DNA of 54,694 bases, taken from DASPOF01 sp035626155. GTDB lineage: Bacteria > Desulfobacterota > Binatia > Binatales > Binataceae. The DNA is taken from assembly GCA_035626155.1 (NCBI GenBank), contig DASPOF010000117.1:1-54694 (forward strand), written 5' to 3'. The notes below the pieces were generated by a model, which ran no database searches, had not been told where the DNA came from, and was given only the letters and a program-made list of their open reading frames with translations. Position 1 is the stretch's first letter; every line of letters begins with the position of its first letter. The translations under genes and the position numbers were made by a program. This document shows, piece by piece, positions 42,516-51,278 of the stretch.

Positions 42516-43703
42516 ATGAAACGCAGTACTAAATCATCGACCGCAGCGATAATCGCAATGTATTTCGTTGCGCTGTCAAGTTGGGTCACGGCGGCGCTCG
42601 CGCTGAGTGTAATTAGCGCGTGCGACAGTCCGGGGCCGCCTCCGGCGGTCAGCGAGGCCCCTTCTCCTGAGTTGCCCAGATTGGTTCATCAGCCAGATGG
42701 CAGGGAGACGATGGTAATCAGCCCTTCGCAGGCGCAAGAGAAGTTCATGGGAACGGCCAGGGAGGTGCCGCTGCCGGGCGTGCTGGAAGCGATGGGGCAG
42801 GTAACGTTCGACGATCGGCTGGTATCGACTATCATCTCGCGGGTCACGGGGCGGATTGAAGAACTGCGCAAGTCTCAGTGGGATATGGTTCGGCGCGGCG
42901 AGCCGGTGATGTCGCTATACAGCCCTGACTTCATGACCGCCGAAGCCGAGTACCTGGAGGCGGCTTCCGGCGCCAGTCAAAGCGGCGGCGCAAAGCCCGA
43001 ATCCTCTGACATAGTAGCTGGAAGCCTCAGCATGGCAGCACACCTCAAGGCCGCCGCGGTGCGGAAGCTCGAGCTCCTGGGCTTTTCCCCAGCGGATATT
43101 GCCAGGATTCGGCAACCCAGCGCGTCGGTGTGGATGCGCGCGCCAATCAGCGGAATCATAGTGAGTAAGAACGCGGTGCGCGGCCAGCAGGTCAATCCCG
43201 GCGACCAGCTCTTCTCACTGGCTACGCTGGAAAGCGTTTGGATCACTGCGGACATCTATGAAGACGATCTTGCGCGGGTGGGCGTAGGTCAAAGCCTCGA
43301 GGCAATTACCACAGCCTATCCGGGAGAAGTCTTCAAGGGCGCGGTTCAAAGAATCAGCCCCAGCTTCGATCCAAACACTCACACCTTGCAATTGCGGTGT
43401 GCGATAAGCAATCCCGGATCGCGGCTCAAGCCGCAGATGCTTGCGCGGGTGCGGATCGCGACCAAGCCGGGCCTGGCGCTGGTGATTCCCCAATCAGCGC
43501 TGGTATTCGATGACAACGCGTATTACGCATTCATCGTCACTGGCGCGAGCAGCGTCGAGCGTCGACCGGTGGAAATCGCCGACTGGAATGAGCACGGTTA
43601 TGCCCGCATCGTAAGCGGCATCAAGCCGGGCGAAAGATTCCTGCTTACGGAAGCGCTGCGGATGAACACCCTCTGGCACCTCGCGCACGGCGAGACCTCC
43701 TGA
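42516..43703 (+). CDS. RND efflux periplasmic adaptor subunit (CusB/CzcB-like)
   Basis: 395 residues from ATG 42516, with a lipoprotein-type N-terminus (ALALSVISAC). Adaptor signature: VSTIISRVTGRIEELRKSQWDMVRRGEPVMSLYSPDFMTAEAEYLEA (lipoyl/barrel-sandwich first half and hairpin), WMRAPISGIIVSKNAVRGQQVNPGDQLFSLATLESVWITADIYEDDL (second half and beta barrel), then GAVQRISPSFDPNTHTLQLRCAISN. It links the inner-membrane pump to an outer-membrane channel and may pass metal to it. The pump gene follows after 9 nt, so they form an operon; the channel gene is absent or decayed upstream. Confidence 0.92.
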   Translation: MKRSTKSSTAAIIAMYFVALSSWVTAALALSVISACDSPGPPPAVSEAPSPELPRLVHQPDGRETMVISPSQAQEKFMGTAREVPLPGVLEAMGQVTFDDRLVSTIISRVTGRIEELRKSQWDMVRRGEPVMSLYSPDFMTAEAEYLEAASGASQSGGAKPESSDIVAGSLSMAAHLKAAAVRKLELLGFSPADIARIRQPSASVWMRAPISGIIVSKNAVRGQQVNPGDQLFSLATLESVWITADIYEDDLARVGVGQSLEAITTAYPGEVFKGAVQRISPSFDPNTHTLQLRCAISNPGSRLKPQMLARVRIATKPGLALVIPQSALVFDDNAYYAFIVTGASSVERRPVEIADWNEHGYARIVSGIKPGERFLLTEALRMNTLWHLAHGETS

Positions 43704-43712
43704 GGGAACAAC

Positions 43713-46700
43713 ATGATCAAAGTCTTGATGGACCTTGCGCTCCGTCAGCGCGCGATGATCGTTGTCATCCCCATCGTGCTCGCGATCGCGGGCCTTTATT
43801 CCTTTCGCGAGATGGATATCGAGGCCTACCCCGATCCCGTACAGCCCCGGGTCGAGATCATCACGCAGCCGCTCGGGCTGAGCGCCGAGGAAGTCGAGAA
43901 AATCGCCACCATACCTCTCGAAGTCGGGTTGGCTGGCCTGCGCAACCTGGAAGCAATACGCACGATATCTCTCTTCGGACTTTCGGACATCAAGCTTTAT
44001 TTCGGCTGGGACAGTGACTATTACTGGGACCGTACCGAAACCATCAACCGGCTGGGGTTGGTCAGTCTGCCGCAGAACCTCACGCCTTCGATATCGCCGG
44101 ACAATCCGATCGGGGAAATATATCGGTACATAGTACAAAGCCCGGACCATAATCTGCTCGAGGAAAAGACGGTTGAAGACTGGGTGCTCGAAAAGCAGCT
44201 CAAGACCGTGTCAGGAATCGAGGATGTATCGGGTTTTGGCGGCCTCACCAAGCAGTACCACGTGGATGTAGATGCGGCGAAGCTGAATCACTATCAGTTG
44301 TCGCTTGCCACTCTGACCGGCGCAATCGCGAACGCCAACATCAGCGTCGGGGGGAATTACGTTGACGCGGGCCAGCAGTCATTCGATGTTCGCGGCCTGG
44401 GCCTTATCGGCTCGCTGGACGACATTCGGAACATCGTCCTCACAAGCGGCAACGCGACGCTCAATCACAGCATCGCCATCCCGGCTCGCGTGCGCGACGT
44501 TGCGGATGTCTCGGTCGGCTACGCGCCGCGGCTTGGGATCGTAGGCCGCAACGACAGAGACGAAGTCGTCGAGGGCATCGTCCTGATGCGGAAATACGGC
44601 GATACCCTTAAAACCCTCAAAGGGGTTGAGGCAAAGGTTGCAGAACTCAACACCTCGGGGATGATGCCCAGCGGTTACAGGCTGGTGCCCTATTACGACC
44701 GCACGAAGCTGGTACGCCTGACGCTGGAGACCGTGTTCGAAAATCTCGGATTGGGCATGCTCCTGGTGTTTCTCGTCCTGATCTTTTTTCTCGGCAACCT
44801 GCGAACCGCAGTAATCGCCGCTCTGAATATCCCACTGGCTATGTGCGGAGCATTCGTTCTGCTGTATCTGACCGGAGTGCCCGCGAACCTGCTCTCGCTG
44901 GGCGCTCTCGATTTCGGCATCATCATTGATTCCACCGTCATCGTAGTCGAGAACATCTATCGCCATCTCACGACAGACAGCCGATCCGGAGAAAATGACC
45001 TCGAATGTATCCGCCGTGCGTCCCTGGAGGTCGGCGGTCCGATGTTCTATTCGACGCTGATCTTCGTAATCGCTTTTCTGCCTCTCTTCACGATGCGGGG
45101 AGTCGAGGGCGTCATATTCTCTCCCATGTCGCACACCTACGCATTCGCGCTCACGACCGCGATTCTGTTGGCGGTCACGCTCACGCCGGTTCTCAGTTCC
45201 TATCTGCTTCGCAAGGGGATGAAAGAGACGCACAACGTGGTGTGGGAGGGGTTTCATCGCTTTTATCACAATCTGTTCGTCAGGATTTTGCGATGGCCCT
45301 ACCTGACGCTCGCCATAATCATCCTCATCATGGCCGGCGGACTGGCTCAATTCCCGCGTCTAGGCGGCGAGTTCCTGCCGAAGTTGGAAGAGGGGAACAT
45401 CTGGGCGAGGGCGACGCTTCCGCTCAGTATCTCACTCTCTCACGCAAACGAGGTGGCGCGGCGCGTCCGCGAGATATTCAGGTCGTTCCCGGAAGTGACG
45501 GACGTCATATCACAGACGGGCCGTCCCGATGATGGTACGGACGCGACCGGCTTTTTCAACGTCGAATTCAATGTGGATCTGAAGCCGGCGTCCCAGTGGC
45601 GTCCAGGCTTGACCAAGGACAAACTGACCGAGCAGATCGACGATCGTCTCACGCGCGAGTTTCCGGAGGCGAGTTTTGGCTATTCGCAATATATCGAGGA
45701 CAACATCGAGGAAGCGCTCTCGGGCGTCAAAGGCGTCAATGCGATCAAGGTCTACGGTCCTGACCTCGTCGTCGATGAGCGGGTCGCCAACGAGGTTCGC
45801 GAAGTGATCGGCGGCGTAGCCGGGATCGCCGACGTAGCGGTCTATCGGGCGATGGGCCAGCCCAACCTGCTCATCAAGCCGGACCGGCAGACCTGCTCAC
45901 GATATGGACTCAACGTGGGGGATGTCGGTGCGGCGGTGCAGGCCGCCATCGGCGGTCAGGCGGTCACGCAGGTGCTCGAGGGGGACCGGCGATTCGACCT
46001 CGTCGTTCGCTGGCAGCCCAGATACAGGCAGAGCTTTAACGCGATCCGTCAAATCCAGATTTCCCTGCCCGGCGGCGGGTATGTCCCGCTCGGCCAGGTC
46101 GCCGACATTACCACCGCCGAGGGCGCATCCTTCATTTATCGGGAAGGTCTTCGCCGCTATGTTCCCGTAAGGTTCAGCGTCCGCGGACGCGACATGCAAA
46201 CGGCCGTCGACGAGGCAAAGGGGGCAGTCGCGACGCAGGTCAAGCTACCCGAGGGCGTCTCGCTGAACTGGGCCGGCGAGTACAGCGAGCTTCAAGAAGC
46301 GAATCGCCGATTTGCAATCGTAATACCGCTCGCCCTGCTTCTGATCACGGCCGTCTTGTATGCGGCAACGCGCTCGATGGTTAATACCCTGATCCTGATG
46401 GCGCAAGTGCCGCTGGCCTGTTTTGGAGGTGTGCTGGCGCTGGTAGTGACTGGGACGCCATTCAGCGTATCCGCGGCGGTGGGATTCATCTCCATCTTCG
46501 CGATTGCGATCATGGACGGCATCCTTCTCAACTTCTATATCCACCAGCTTTGGAACGCGGGCCACTCCGTCGTCGAGTCGATCGTCATGGGCGCCGATCG
46601 CCGTTTCCGGGCGCTGATGATGACGGCTTTGGTAGATGGGCTCGGGCTGTTGCCGGCGGCGCTCTCAACGCGGATCGGCGCACAGACGCAGCGGCCGCTG

Positions 46701-46841
46701 GCGATCGTCGTGATCGGTGGTTCTATCTCGATCGCACTGTTGACCCGGGTCTTTCAACCGACCCTTGTGTACCTGCTCCACAATTACATCGGCCTTACCG
46801 ACGTGCGCGGGAATCGGGCCGCCGGCGTCCCGCAGCCGTGA
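43713..46841 (+). CDS. RND heavy-metal efflux pump (CzcA/CusA family)
   Basis: 1,042 residues, full length for the HME-RND family. N-terminal helix then VEIITQPLGLSAEEVEKIATIPLE; TM4 carries LDFGIIIDSTVIVVEN, whose D...D...E pattern is the CzcA-like proton-relay signature. The second half opens with GGEFLPKLEEGNIWARATLP and includes a VDERVANEVREVIGGVAGIADV stretch. Proton-driven export of divalent metal (Zn, Co, Cd, Ni) is favoured over Cu/Ag because CusA has a different TM4 pattern; substrate is inference. GAGGGAAC precedes the ATG. Encoded with the adaptor. Confidence 0.95.
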   Translation: MIKVLMDLALRQRAMIVVIPIVLAIAGLYSFREMDIEAYPDPVQPRVEIITQPLGLSAEEVEKIATIPLEVGLAGLRNLEAIRTISLFGLSDIKLYFGWDSDYYWDRTETINRLGLVSLPQNLTPSISPDNPIGEIYRYIVQSPDHNLLEEKTVEDWVLEKQLKTVSGIEDVSGFGGLTKQYHVDVDAAKLNHYQLSLATLTGAIANANISVGGNYVDAGQQSFDVRGLGLIGSLDDIRNIVLTSGNATLNHSIAIPARVRDVADVSVGYAPRLGIVGRNDRDEVVEGIVLMRKYGDTLKTLKGVEAKVAELNTSGMMPSGYRLVPYYDRTKLVRLTLETVFENLGLGMLLVFLVLIFFLGNLRTAVIAALNIPLAMCGAFVLLYLTGVPANLLSLGALDFGIIIDSTVIVVENIYRHLTTDSRSGENDLECIRRASLEVGGPMFYSTLIFVIAFLPLFTMRGVEGVIFSPMSHTYAFALTTAILLAVTLTPVLSSYLLRKGMKETHNVVWEGFHRFYHNLFVRILRWPYLTLAIIILIMAGGLAQFPRLGGEFLPKLEEGNIWARATLPLSISLSHANEVARRVREIFRSFPEVTDVISQTGRPDDGTDATGFFNVEFNVDLKPASQWRPGLTKDKLTEQIDDRLTREFPEASFGYSQYIEDNIEEALSGVKGVNAIKVYGPDLVVDERVANEVREVIGGVAGIADVAVYRAMGQPNLLIKPDRQTCSRYGLNVGDVGAAVQAAIGGQAVTQVLEGDRRFDLVVRWQPRYRQSFNAIRQIQISLPGGGYVPLGQVADITTAEGASFIYREGLRRYVPVRFSVRGRDMQTAVDEAKGAVATQVKLPEGVSLNWAGEYSELQEANRRFAIVIPLALLLITAVLYAATRSMVNTLILMAQVPLACFGGVLALVVTGTPFSVSAAVGFISIFAIAIMDGILLNFYIHQLWNAGHSVVESIVMGADRRFRALMMTALVDGLGLLPAALSTRIGAQTQRPLAIVVIGGSISIALLTRVFQPTLVYLLHNYIGLTDVRGNRAAGVPQP

Positions 46842-46955
46842 GCGGCAGCGCAGGTCCGGCCGTGCTCGGTCGAGAACGGGACGACTCACCCCTGCTCGCC
46901 GGCGCGCGAGCACCGGCCACGGGGCGCAGCGGTCAAGGCGTTTGGAGGGCCTCGG

Positions 46956-47084
46956 CTACAATCCCGCCAGCCAGGAGATTGCGACCATCAGGACCAGGCT
47001 GGCGAGCGAGGCGATCACGAACGTTGTAGACTCAGCTTCCTGCGCGGGGTGCCGCCGAAAATACACGATACGCTCGACATACAT
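46956..47084 (-). CDS. 42-residue single-helix membrane peptide (candidate)
   Basis: An ATG-to-TAG frame of 42 codons: a basic/polar head MYVERIVYFRRHPAQEAEST, then one hydrophobic helix (FVIASLASLVLMVAISWLAGL) running to the stop. An AGGT lies 8 nt before the ATG. Compositionally it looks like a genuine small membrane protein with its positive charges on the cytoplasmic side. It lies alone on the minus strand in the 688-bp gap between the metal pump and the Asp-box gene; the rest of that gap shows no gene. No family known. Confidence 0.4.
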   Translation of the reverse strand: MYVERIVYFRRHPAQEAESTTFVIASLASLVLMVAISWLAGL

Positions 47085-47529
47085 GAGCGCTTACCTATCT
47101 AATACCGCTTTCGAGTTTCCGAATAGCTCACTAGGCGGAGCGTTTCATCTATTTCCGCGCGGCCGCCAACCCGATCTGTGACCGGGCGGCGGATTTTCGG
47201 ATCGACTCGTTAAAACGGTACTTCTGTTCGGAGACGCATCAGCCGTGCCGTCGAGAATCGGCCGATTTCAGCGCATATCCAAATCGCGTCGGGCCGATTG
47301 ATGGCGCGCTTCGCACCATTGTGATGATGCGATCGGAAGCATCCGCGCGCCGCGCGCCGGGCTCAGCGGACTGGACCGACCAGGATTTTGTCTTCCCGGG
47401 CGCACTCGGATGGCTCAGAATCGCAGTGTTCCGCACGGGTCTCTAAGTAGAGAAGGCGCGAGCGCGCCTTGGCGTTTCAGGCCCGCGTACGATTGGTTCG
47501 CGAACCGGTCCTCGCCAGGGAGAAGCATT

Positions 47530-48642
47530 ATGGCAATCGCTCTGACTCATAGCGGCACCTCGGTTTACTCCTCCGATTCTCCGTCACGCGAGCTTCTGGT
47601 CGGCACCGCCGACGGCATCGTGACGCTCGAACGCACGCAAAGGGCTCGCAGTTGGAGGGTGGCGGCGCGAGCGCTTCAAGGCTCGCATGTCAGCTCGATG
47701 ATCATCCCGCAGCCCGACCTGATGCTCGCGGCGATTTACCACGGCGGCATCATGATGAGCCGCGACGGCGGGAAAAGCTGGGCGCATCGCGACAACGGGA
47801 TCGCGCACAACGACGTCTACAGCCTCGGCGCCACGATCCTGAGCGGGAAGCTGAGGCTGCTCGCGGGGACCGAGCCGGCGCGCCTCTATGTCAGCGACGA
47901 CCTCGGCGCGCGCTGGCGCGAGTGTCCCTCGCTTCGGGCCGGCGCGGGCGTCGCGCGCTGGACCTTCCCGGCGCCGCCCCACCAGGCGCACGTCAAAGTG
48001 ATCACGGTCGCACCCGACGATCCCTCGACCATCTATGCAAGCGTCGAGCAGGGAGATCTCCTGAGAAGCACCGACGCGGGCGAAACCTGGCAGGAGATTA
48101 CGGGCTTCGAGGAGGGCTTCGACTTCGACGTGCACCGGCTCGTGATCCATCCGAAGAATCCATCGCGGCTCTACATGATGGGTGGCTCGGGCCTGTGCGT
48201 CAGCGACGATCGCGGGATCAGTTGGAAGCGTTACACCGATGCGAAATCGCCCATCGGCGGCTACCCCGACCAGCTCACCTATCTGCCGAGCAATCCGGAC
48301 GTGCTGCTCGCATCGGGCGCGCGGGCCAATCCGTCCACCTGGATGCGGAGCGGGTTCGCCGGTTCGCGAATCGGAATCAGCCGCGACCGCGGCCGCACCT
48401 GGCAGATTCTCGCCGGCGGCCTGCCCGCCCCCGACGAGTGGCGTTCCGCGATCGAGGCGATGACGCTGGAGGAGTCCGGGGCCTCATTCTCGGCATTCGC
48501 CGGTACGACCTCGGGCGAGGTATTCGCAAGCGATGACAGCGGCGATACCTGGTCGCTGATCGCAAGCGGCATCGGGCCAATCTCAAAGGGCCTCCACTAC
48601 ATGGCGCTCAATCGAAAGGAGATCGCCGGCGCAGCAACTTAG
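47530..48642 (+). CDS. Asp-box (BNR/sialidase-type) beta-propeller protein
   Basis: 370 residues from ATG 47530 (GGGAG 7 nt upstream; the frame opens earlier without homology). No signal peptide. Six Asp-box motifs S-x-D-x-G-x-x-W are visible: SRDGGKSW, SDDLGARW, STDAGETW, SDDRGISW, SRDRGRTW, SDDSGDTW, spaced through the whole protein as in six- or seven-bladed propellers. Similar proteins are annotated as WD40/YVTN/BNR-like or photosystem-stability-factor-like; sialidase activity is not implied because the catalytic Arg triad and Tyr/Glu are not evident. Function unknown, probably binding. Convergent with the SCO1-type gene. Confidence 0.85.
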   Translation: MAIALTHSGTSVYSSDSPSRELLVGTADGIVTLERTQRARSWRVAARALQGSHVSSMIIPQPDLMLAAIYHGGIMMSRDGGKSWAHRDNGIAHNDVYSLGATILSGKLRLLAGTEPARLYVSDDLGARWRECPSLRAGAGVARWTFPAPPHQAHVKVITVAPDDPSTIYASVEQGDLLRSTDAGETWQEITGFEEGFDFDVHRLVIHPKNPSRLYMMGGSGLCVSDDRGISWKRYTDAKSPIGGYPDQLTYLPSNPDVLLASGARANPSTWMRSGFAGSRIGISRDRGRTWQILAGGLPAPDEWRSAIEAMTLEESGASFSAFAGTTSGEVFASDDSGDTWSLIASGIGPISKGLHYMALNRKEIAGAAT

Positions 48643-48690
48643 GCCACGAATATCACCGCTAAGACGAATTTGCGCGGGAGTTTCATTCGC

Positions 48691-49374
48691 TCATGGCTTG
48701 GAAGCCGCCGCCGCGCCGGCGCCGGCGCTCGCGGTGACGTCCTTGCCCTCGGCGGCCTGCTCGACATCACTCGCAACACGCCGAGGATCGGCTTTGCTGG
48801 CGAGGTACTGGAGCATCGCGCGCCCTTTCGCATCGACCAGGAAGAACTCGAGCACGTGGTCAATCGTTCCGTCGGGTTCGCGCTGGCGAACCACGTGGAA
48901 CCGCGCCATCACCTTGTCGACCAGCTTCGGCGTTCCGGTGAGAAAGAGCCATCCGTTCATTTCTGCATCGTGCGCATTCGCGTACTTCAGAAGTTGCTCC
49001 GGGTGATCGTGCTCGGGATCAACCGTTATCGAGACAAACCGCGCCTTCGTTCCGAGCGCCGGCCCGAGCTGCTTTGCCACCCTTCTCATTTGCGCGGTGA
49101 GCATCAGGCAGGGTCCCGGGCACGTCGTGTAGAAGAAATCGAACAGCACCGGCTTGCCCTTCAACGAGGAGAGCGTGACCTTGCGCCCATGCATATCCAC
49201 CAGTGTTATGTCCGGCAGGCAATCCGGTGCGTTGAGCACGGGAAAACCTCCCGTCTCGGCCGCATATCCAACTTGCTCGCGCCAGGTCGCAGAGGTGAAC
49301 GCAATCACAAGCGCGATCAGCAGGGTCATCACGCGACTGCCGCCGATCGGCGTTGGTACTCGAACCGAATGCAT
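48691..49374 (-). CDS. SCO1/SenC-type copper chaperone, thioredoxin fold
   Basis: 227 residues. An N-terminal anchor (VMTLLIALVIAFTSA) is followed by the thioredoxin fold: FDFFYTTCPGPCLMLTAQMRRVA with the copper-binding C85-x-x-x-C89, VSITVDPEHDHPEQL, WLFLTGTP and IDHVLEFFLVD with the copper ligand H173. The tail is an Ala/Gly-rich low-complexity stretch. Role: copper delivery to the CuA centre of cytochrome c oxidase or periplasmic thiol redox control. The electron-transport partners are not in the window. Start could also be the ATG at codon 16. Confidence 0.92.
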   Translation of the reverse strand: MHSVRVPTPIGGSRVMTLLIALVIAFTSATWREQVGYAAETGGFPVLNAPDCLPDITLVDMHGRKVTLSSLKGKPVLFDFFYTTCPGPCLMLTAQMRRVAKQLGPALGTKARFVSITVDPEHDHPEQLLKYANAHDAEMNGWLFLTGTPKLVDKVMARFHVVRQREPDGTIDHVLEFFLVDAKGRAMLQYLASKADPRRVASDVEQAAEGKDVTASAGAGAAAASKP

Positions 49375-49816
49375 CGCTCTATTTCCCGGGTTTTCGCTGT
49401 CTTCGATAAATCTTCTGGCTCCGCCTGCGCGCCGTCAACTGCTTTTGCCGGTCGTGCCTCCCCAGTCAAGAACGGTAGGGTGGCAAAGGGGATTTAACAA
49501 GTCTGCTGCGAGCGTCTGGATCGCAATTTGCTTCGCCCAAAGCAGTGTAACTTGCCGCTTAGCCGATGGAGCGCAGCTTCATCCGGAGAAAGCACTTAAC
49601 TCCTTGAGGCACAAGCGAATTTACACTATTGGTGGGTTTAGGTGGAAAGGGCGTGGTGGAAATCCCGGGCTATCATCGCCCTGCTCGGAGGACTCCATCA
49701 GGACGCGGAAGCCCGGCGAGAATTGTCGCGGTTACGTCGCCGCAAATCTCGTTCATCTCTGTGCGGCGTTGCTCCCTGACGAACGCGGACTAAACATTCG
49801 AGGAGGGCCTGTCTCA
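49375..49816. other. Intergenic region upstream of the 23-residue repeat protein
   Basis: About 440 bp with no supported gene. It must hold the divergent promoters of the SCO1-type gene and the repeat-protein gene. A plus-strand frame runs through it in phase with the repeat protein but codes for no recognisable sequence. Confidence 0.5.
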
Positions 49817-50446
49817 ATGGAAAATGCAAAGCGCTGGCATTACCTGTTCGTGCTGTTCATCGGCGGCGTCGTAGGCGGCGCGCTGAGCGGGCACTTCTGG
49901 CCGGATGCGAATGCGTCCGCGGCTCCGCGTGAGACCCACGTCATCAAGGCCGAAAAATTCGAACTCGTCGCGGCTGACGGAACTCAGCGTGGGGTTTTGG
50001 AAGTAACCCCGCGCAGCGCCGCGGCGCTGGCGCTCTATGACGCTTCGGGAAAGAGCCGCGCAGAGTTCACCGCGATGGCTGACGGTACATCGGCGGTCGC
50101 ATTTTACGACGAGATGGGCCGGCGGCGCGTCGTGGTCGGCGAAACGCCGGAGGGCCGAAGCGGTATCGCCGTCTTCAGTGAAAAAGGAACCCAGCTTGCC
50201 GGACTGACCGCGGCGCGCAACGGTGAGGCGAGCCTTACCCTCTATGATGCGTCGGGCAAGGGGCGCGCCGGACTTGGCCTGCCTGCATCCGGACAGCCCG
50301 CGCTCGCCCTGTTCGATGAAAACGGTAAAGAGCGCGCCCAGTTGTATCTCAAATCGAATGGCACTCCGGGACTGGCGCTTGCCGATGAGAGCGGCAAGAC
50401 GATTGCCGGTTTACCGCTGACCAATCCCCCCGCTTCCCAGCAGTAG
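49817..50446 (+). CDS. Membrane-anchored protein with seven ~23-residue beta repeats
   Basis: 209 residues from ATG 49817, preceded by GAGGAGGG with 9-nt spacing. One N-terminal helix (YLFVLFIGGVVGGALSG) anchors it. Residues ~48-203 form about seven units of 22-24 residues with the pattern (L/V)-A-L-(Y/F)-D-x-x-G-K-x-R-A-x-L-x-x-x-x-x-G, for example ALYDASGKSRAEF, AFYDEMGRRRVVV, TLYDASGKGRAGL, ALFDENGKERAQL. Each unit would make a strand, turn, strand, so a beta solenoid or roll is likely. No catalytic motif. A glycine-zipper lipoprotein gene follows after 45 bp and may be in the same operon. Function unknown, envelope location inferred. Confidence 0.8.
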   Translation: MENAKRWHYLFVLFIGGVVGGALSGHFWPDANASAAPRETHVIKAEKFELVAADGTQRGVLEVTPRSAAALALYDASGKSRAEFTAMADGTSAVAFYDEMGRRRVVVGETPEGRSGIAVFSEKGTQLAGLTAARNGEASLTLYDASGKGRAGLGLPASGQPALALFDENGKERAQLYLKSNGTPGLALADESGKTIAGLPLTNPPASQQ

Positions 50447-50491
50447 TGGCGCGAACCACTCCGGATAAGCGGATTAGGAGGGAGGCTAGAC

Positions 50492-50845
50492 ATGGGTCAT
50501 TCATCGAGGGTGATTCTCGCGGGTATTCTTGCCGCGTTTTGCGCGGTGGCAGTGCTCGGATGCTCGGGACAGCCGCTGAGTACGCGGGAGAAGGGAACGC
50601 TGGTGGGCGGAGGGCTCGGTGCGGCGACTGGCGCGATAATCGGCGCTGCAGTGGGTTCGCCGGGTGCCGGCGCGGCGATCGGCGGCGCGCTGGGTGCTGT
50701 TGGCGGCTTCGCGGTGGGCAACGCGATGCAAAATCAGGAAACCAGCCAGCGCCAGACGCAGTCCCAGCTTGAAGCCCAGCAACGGGAGATCGAGCACCAG
50801 CGCGGGGAAATCGAGCGGCTCAAGCAGCAGTCCGAGACTGAGTAG
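50492..50845 (+). CDS. Glycine-zipper lipoprotein
   Basis: 117 residues. Lipoprotein signal: hydrophobic AGILAAFCAVAVLGC with C24 as the lipobox cysteine. A glycine-zipper segment (~37-76; GTLVGGGLGAATGAIIGAAVGSPGAGAAIGGALGAVGG) is followed by a Gln/Glu-rich coiled coil (~84-115; QSQLEAQQREIEHQRGEIERLKQQ). This is the layout of YMGG-like or OmpA-associated envelope lipoproteins. GGAGGGAGG precedes the ATG by 6 nt. Likely an outer-membrane structural or stress lipoprotein. The gene ends in overlapping hairpins. Confidence 0.88.
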   Translation: MGHSSRVILAGILAAFCAVAVLGCSGQPLSTREKGTLVGGGLGAATGAIIGAAVGSPGAGAAIGGALGAVGGFAVGNAMQNQETSQRQTQSQLEAQQREIEHQRGEIERLKQQSETE

Positions 50846-50870
50846 CCGGGCGGGCCTCAGTCTCCCGGCT
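50835..50870. terminator. Two alternative hairpins at a convergent gene end
   Basis: AGACTGAG (50835-50842) pairs with CTCAGTCT (50856-50863), 8 bp perfect. AGCCGGG (50844-50850) pairs with CCCGGCT (50864-50870), 7 bp perfect. The stems interlock, so only one forms at a time unless as a pseudoknot. They span the stop of the glycine-zipper gene and the end of the TetR remnant. Confidence 0.45.
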
Positions 50871-51200
50871 TCCATGCGATGACGTGATCGCGCACCGCGC
50901 GCAGAACGGCGTCGGAGCGCTTGGGGTCGGTGATCACTCGCGAGATGGCCAGCGCGCCTATCATCGCGCTTACCGCCACGATCGCGCGCTCGTCCTGGCC
51001 GCCGCCGAGCGCCTCGTTCACGCTCGCGATGTAGCTCTCGATATGAGCGGCCATGACCGCGCGGGATGTTTCATCCGCCCGCCCCACGTCCGAGATGAGC
51101 GCGGGTACCGCGGCGATTGCGCTGATCCGCGATCGCGTGATGAACACCGCCGATGCAGCCGAAGGGATGAAGTCCTTCGTCGAACGCAGAGCGGCGGTTT
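50857..51200 (-). pseudogene. TetR/AcrR-type regulator remnant, DNA-binding half missing
   Basis: The frame reads AASAVFITRSRISAIAAVPALISDVGRADETSRAVMAAHIESYIASVNEALGGG, then AIVAVSAMIGALAISRVITDPKRSDAVLRAVRDHVI. This matches the ligand-binding C-terminal half of TetR regulators (the alanine-rich V-S-A-M-I-G-A-L-A-I-S-R segment is typical). Upstream of ~51200 the frame loses similarity, no helix-turn-helix is found in any frame, and the SDR gene starts at 51279 on the opposite strand. The regulator is therefore probably non-functional. Confidence 0.65.
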
Positions 51201-51278
51201 TCCAGGGGCGTTGATCGCGGCCGGGAAATTTTCGATGTCGATGACGCGCGCGATTACTTCCGTCAAAAGAGGTCGGAG

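Noticed and set aside
46842..47529. 138-codon plus-strand frame after the metal pump
   Set aside because: Arg/Ser/Cys-rich, no signal or domain; covers the opposite strand of the better 42-residue frame.
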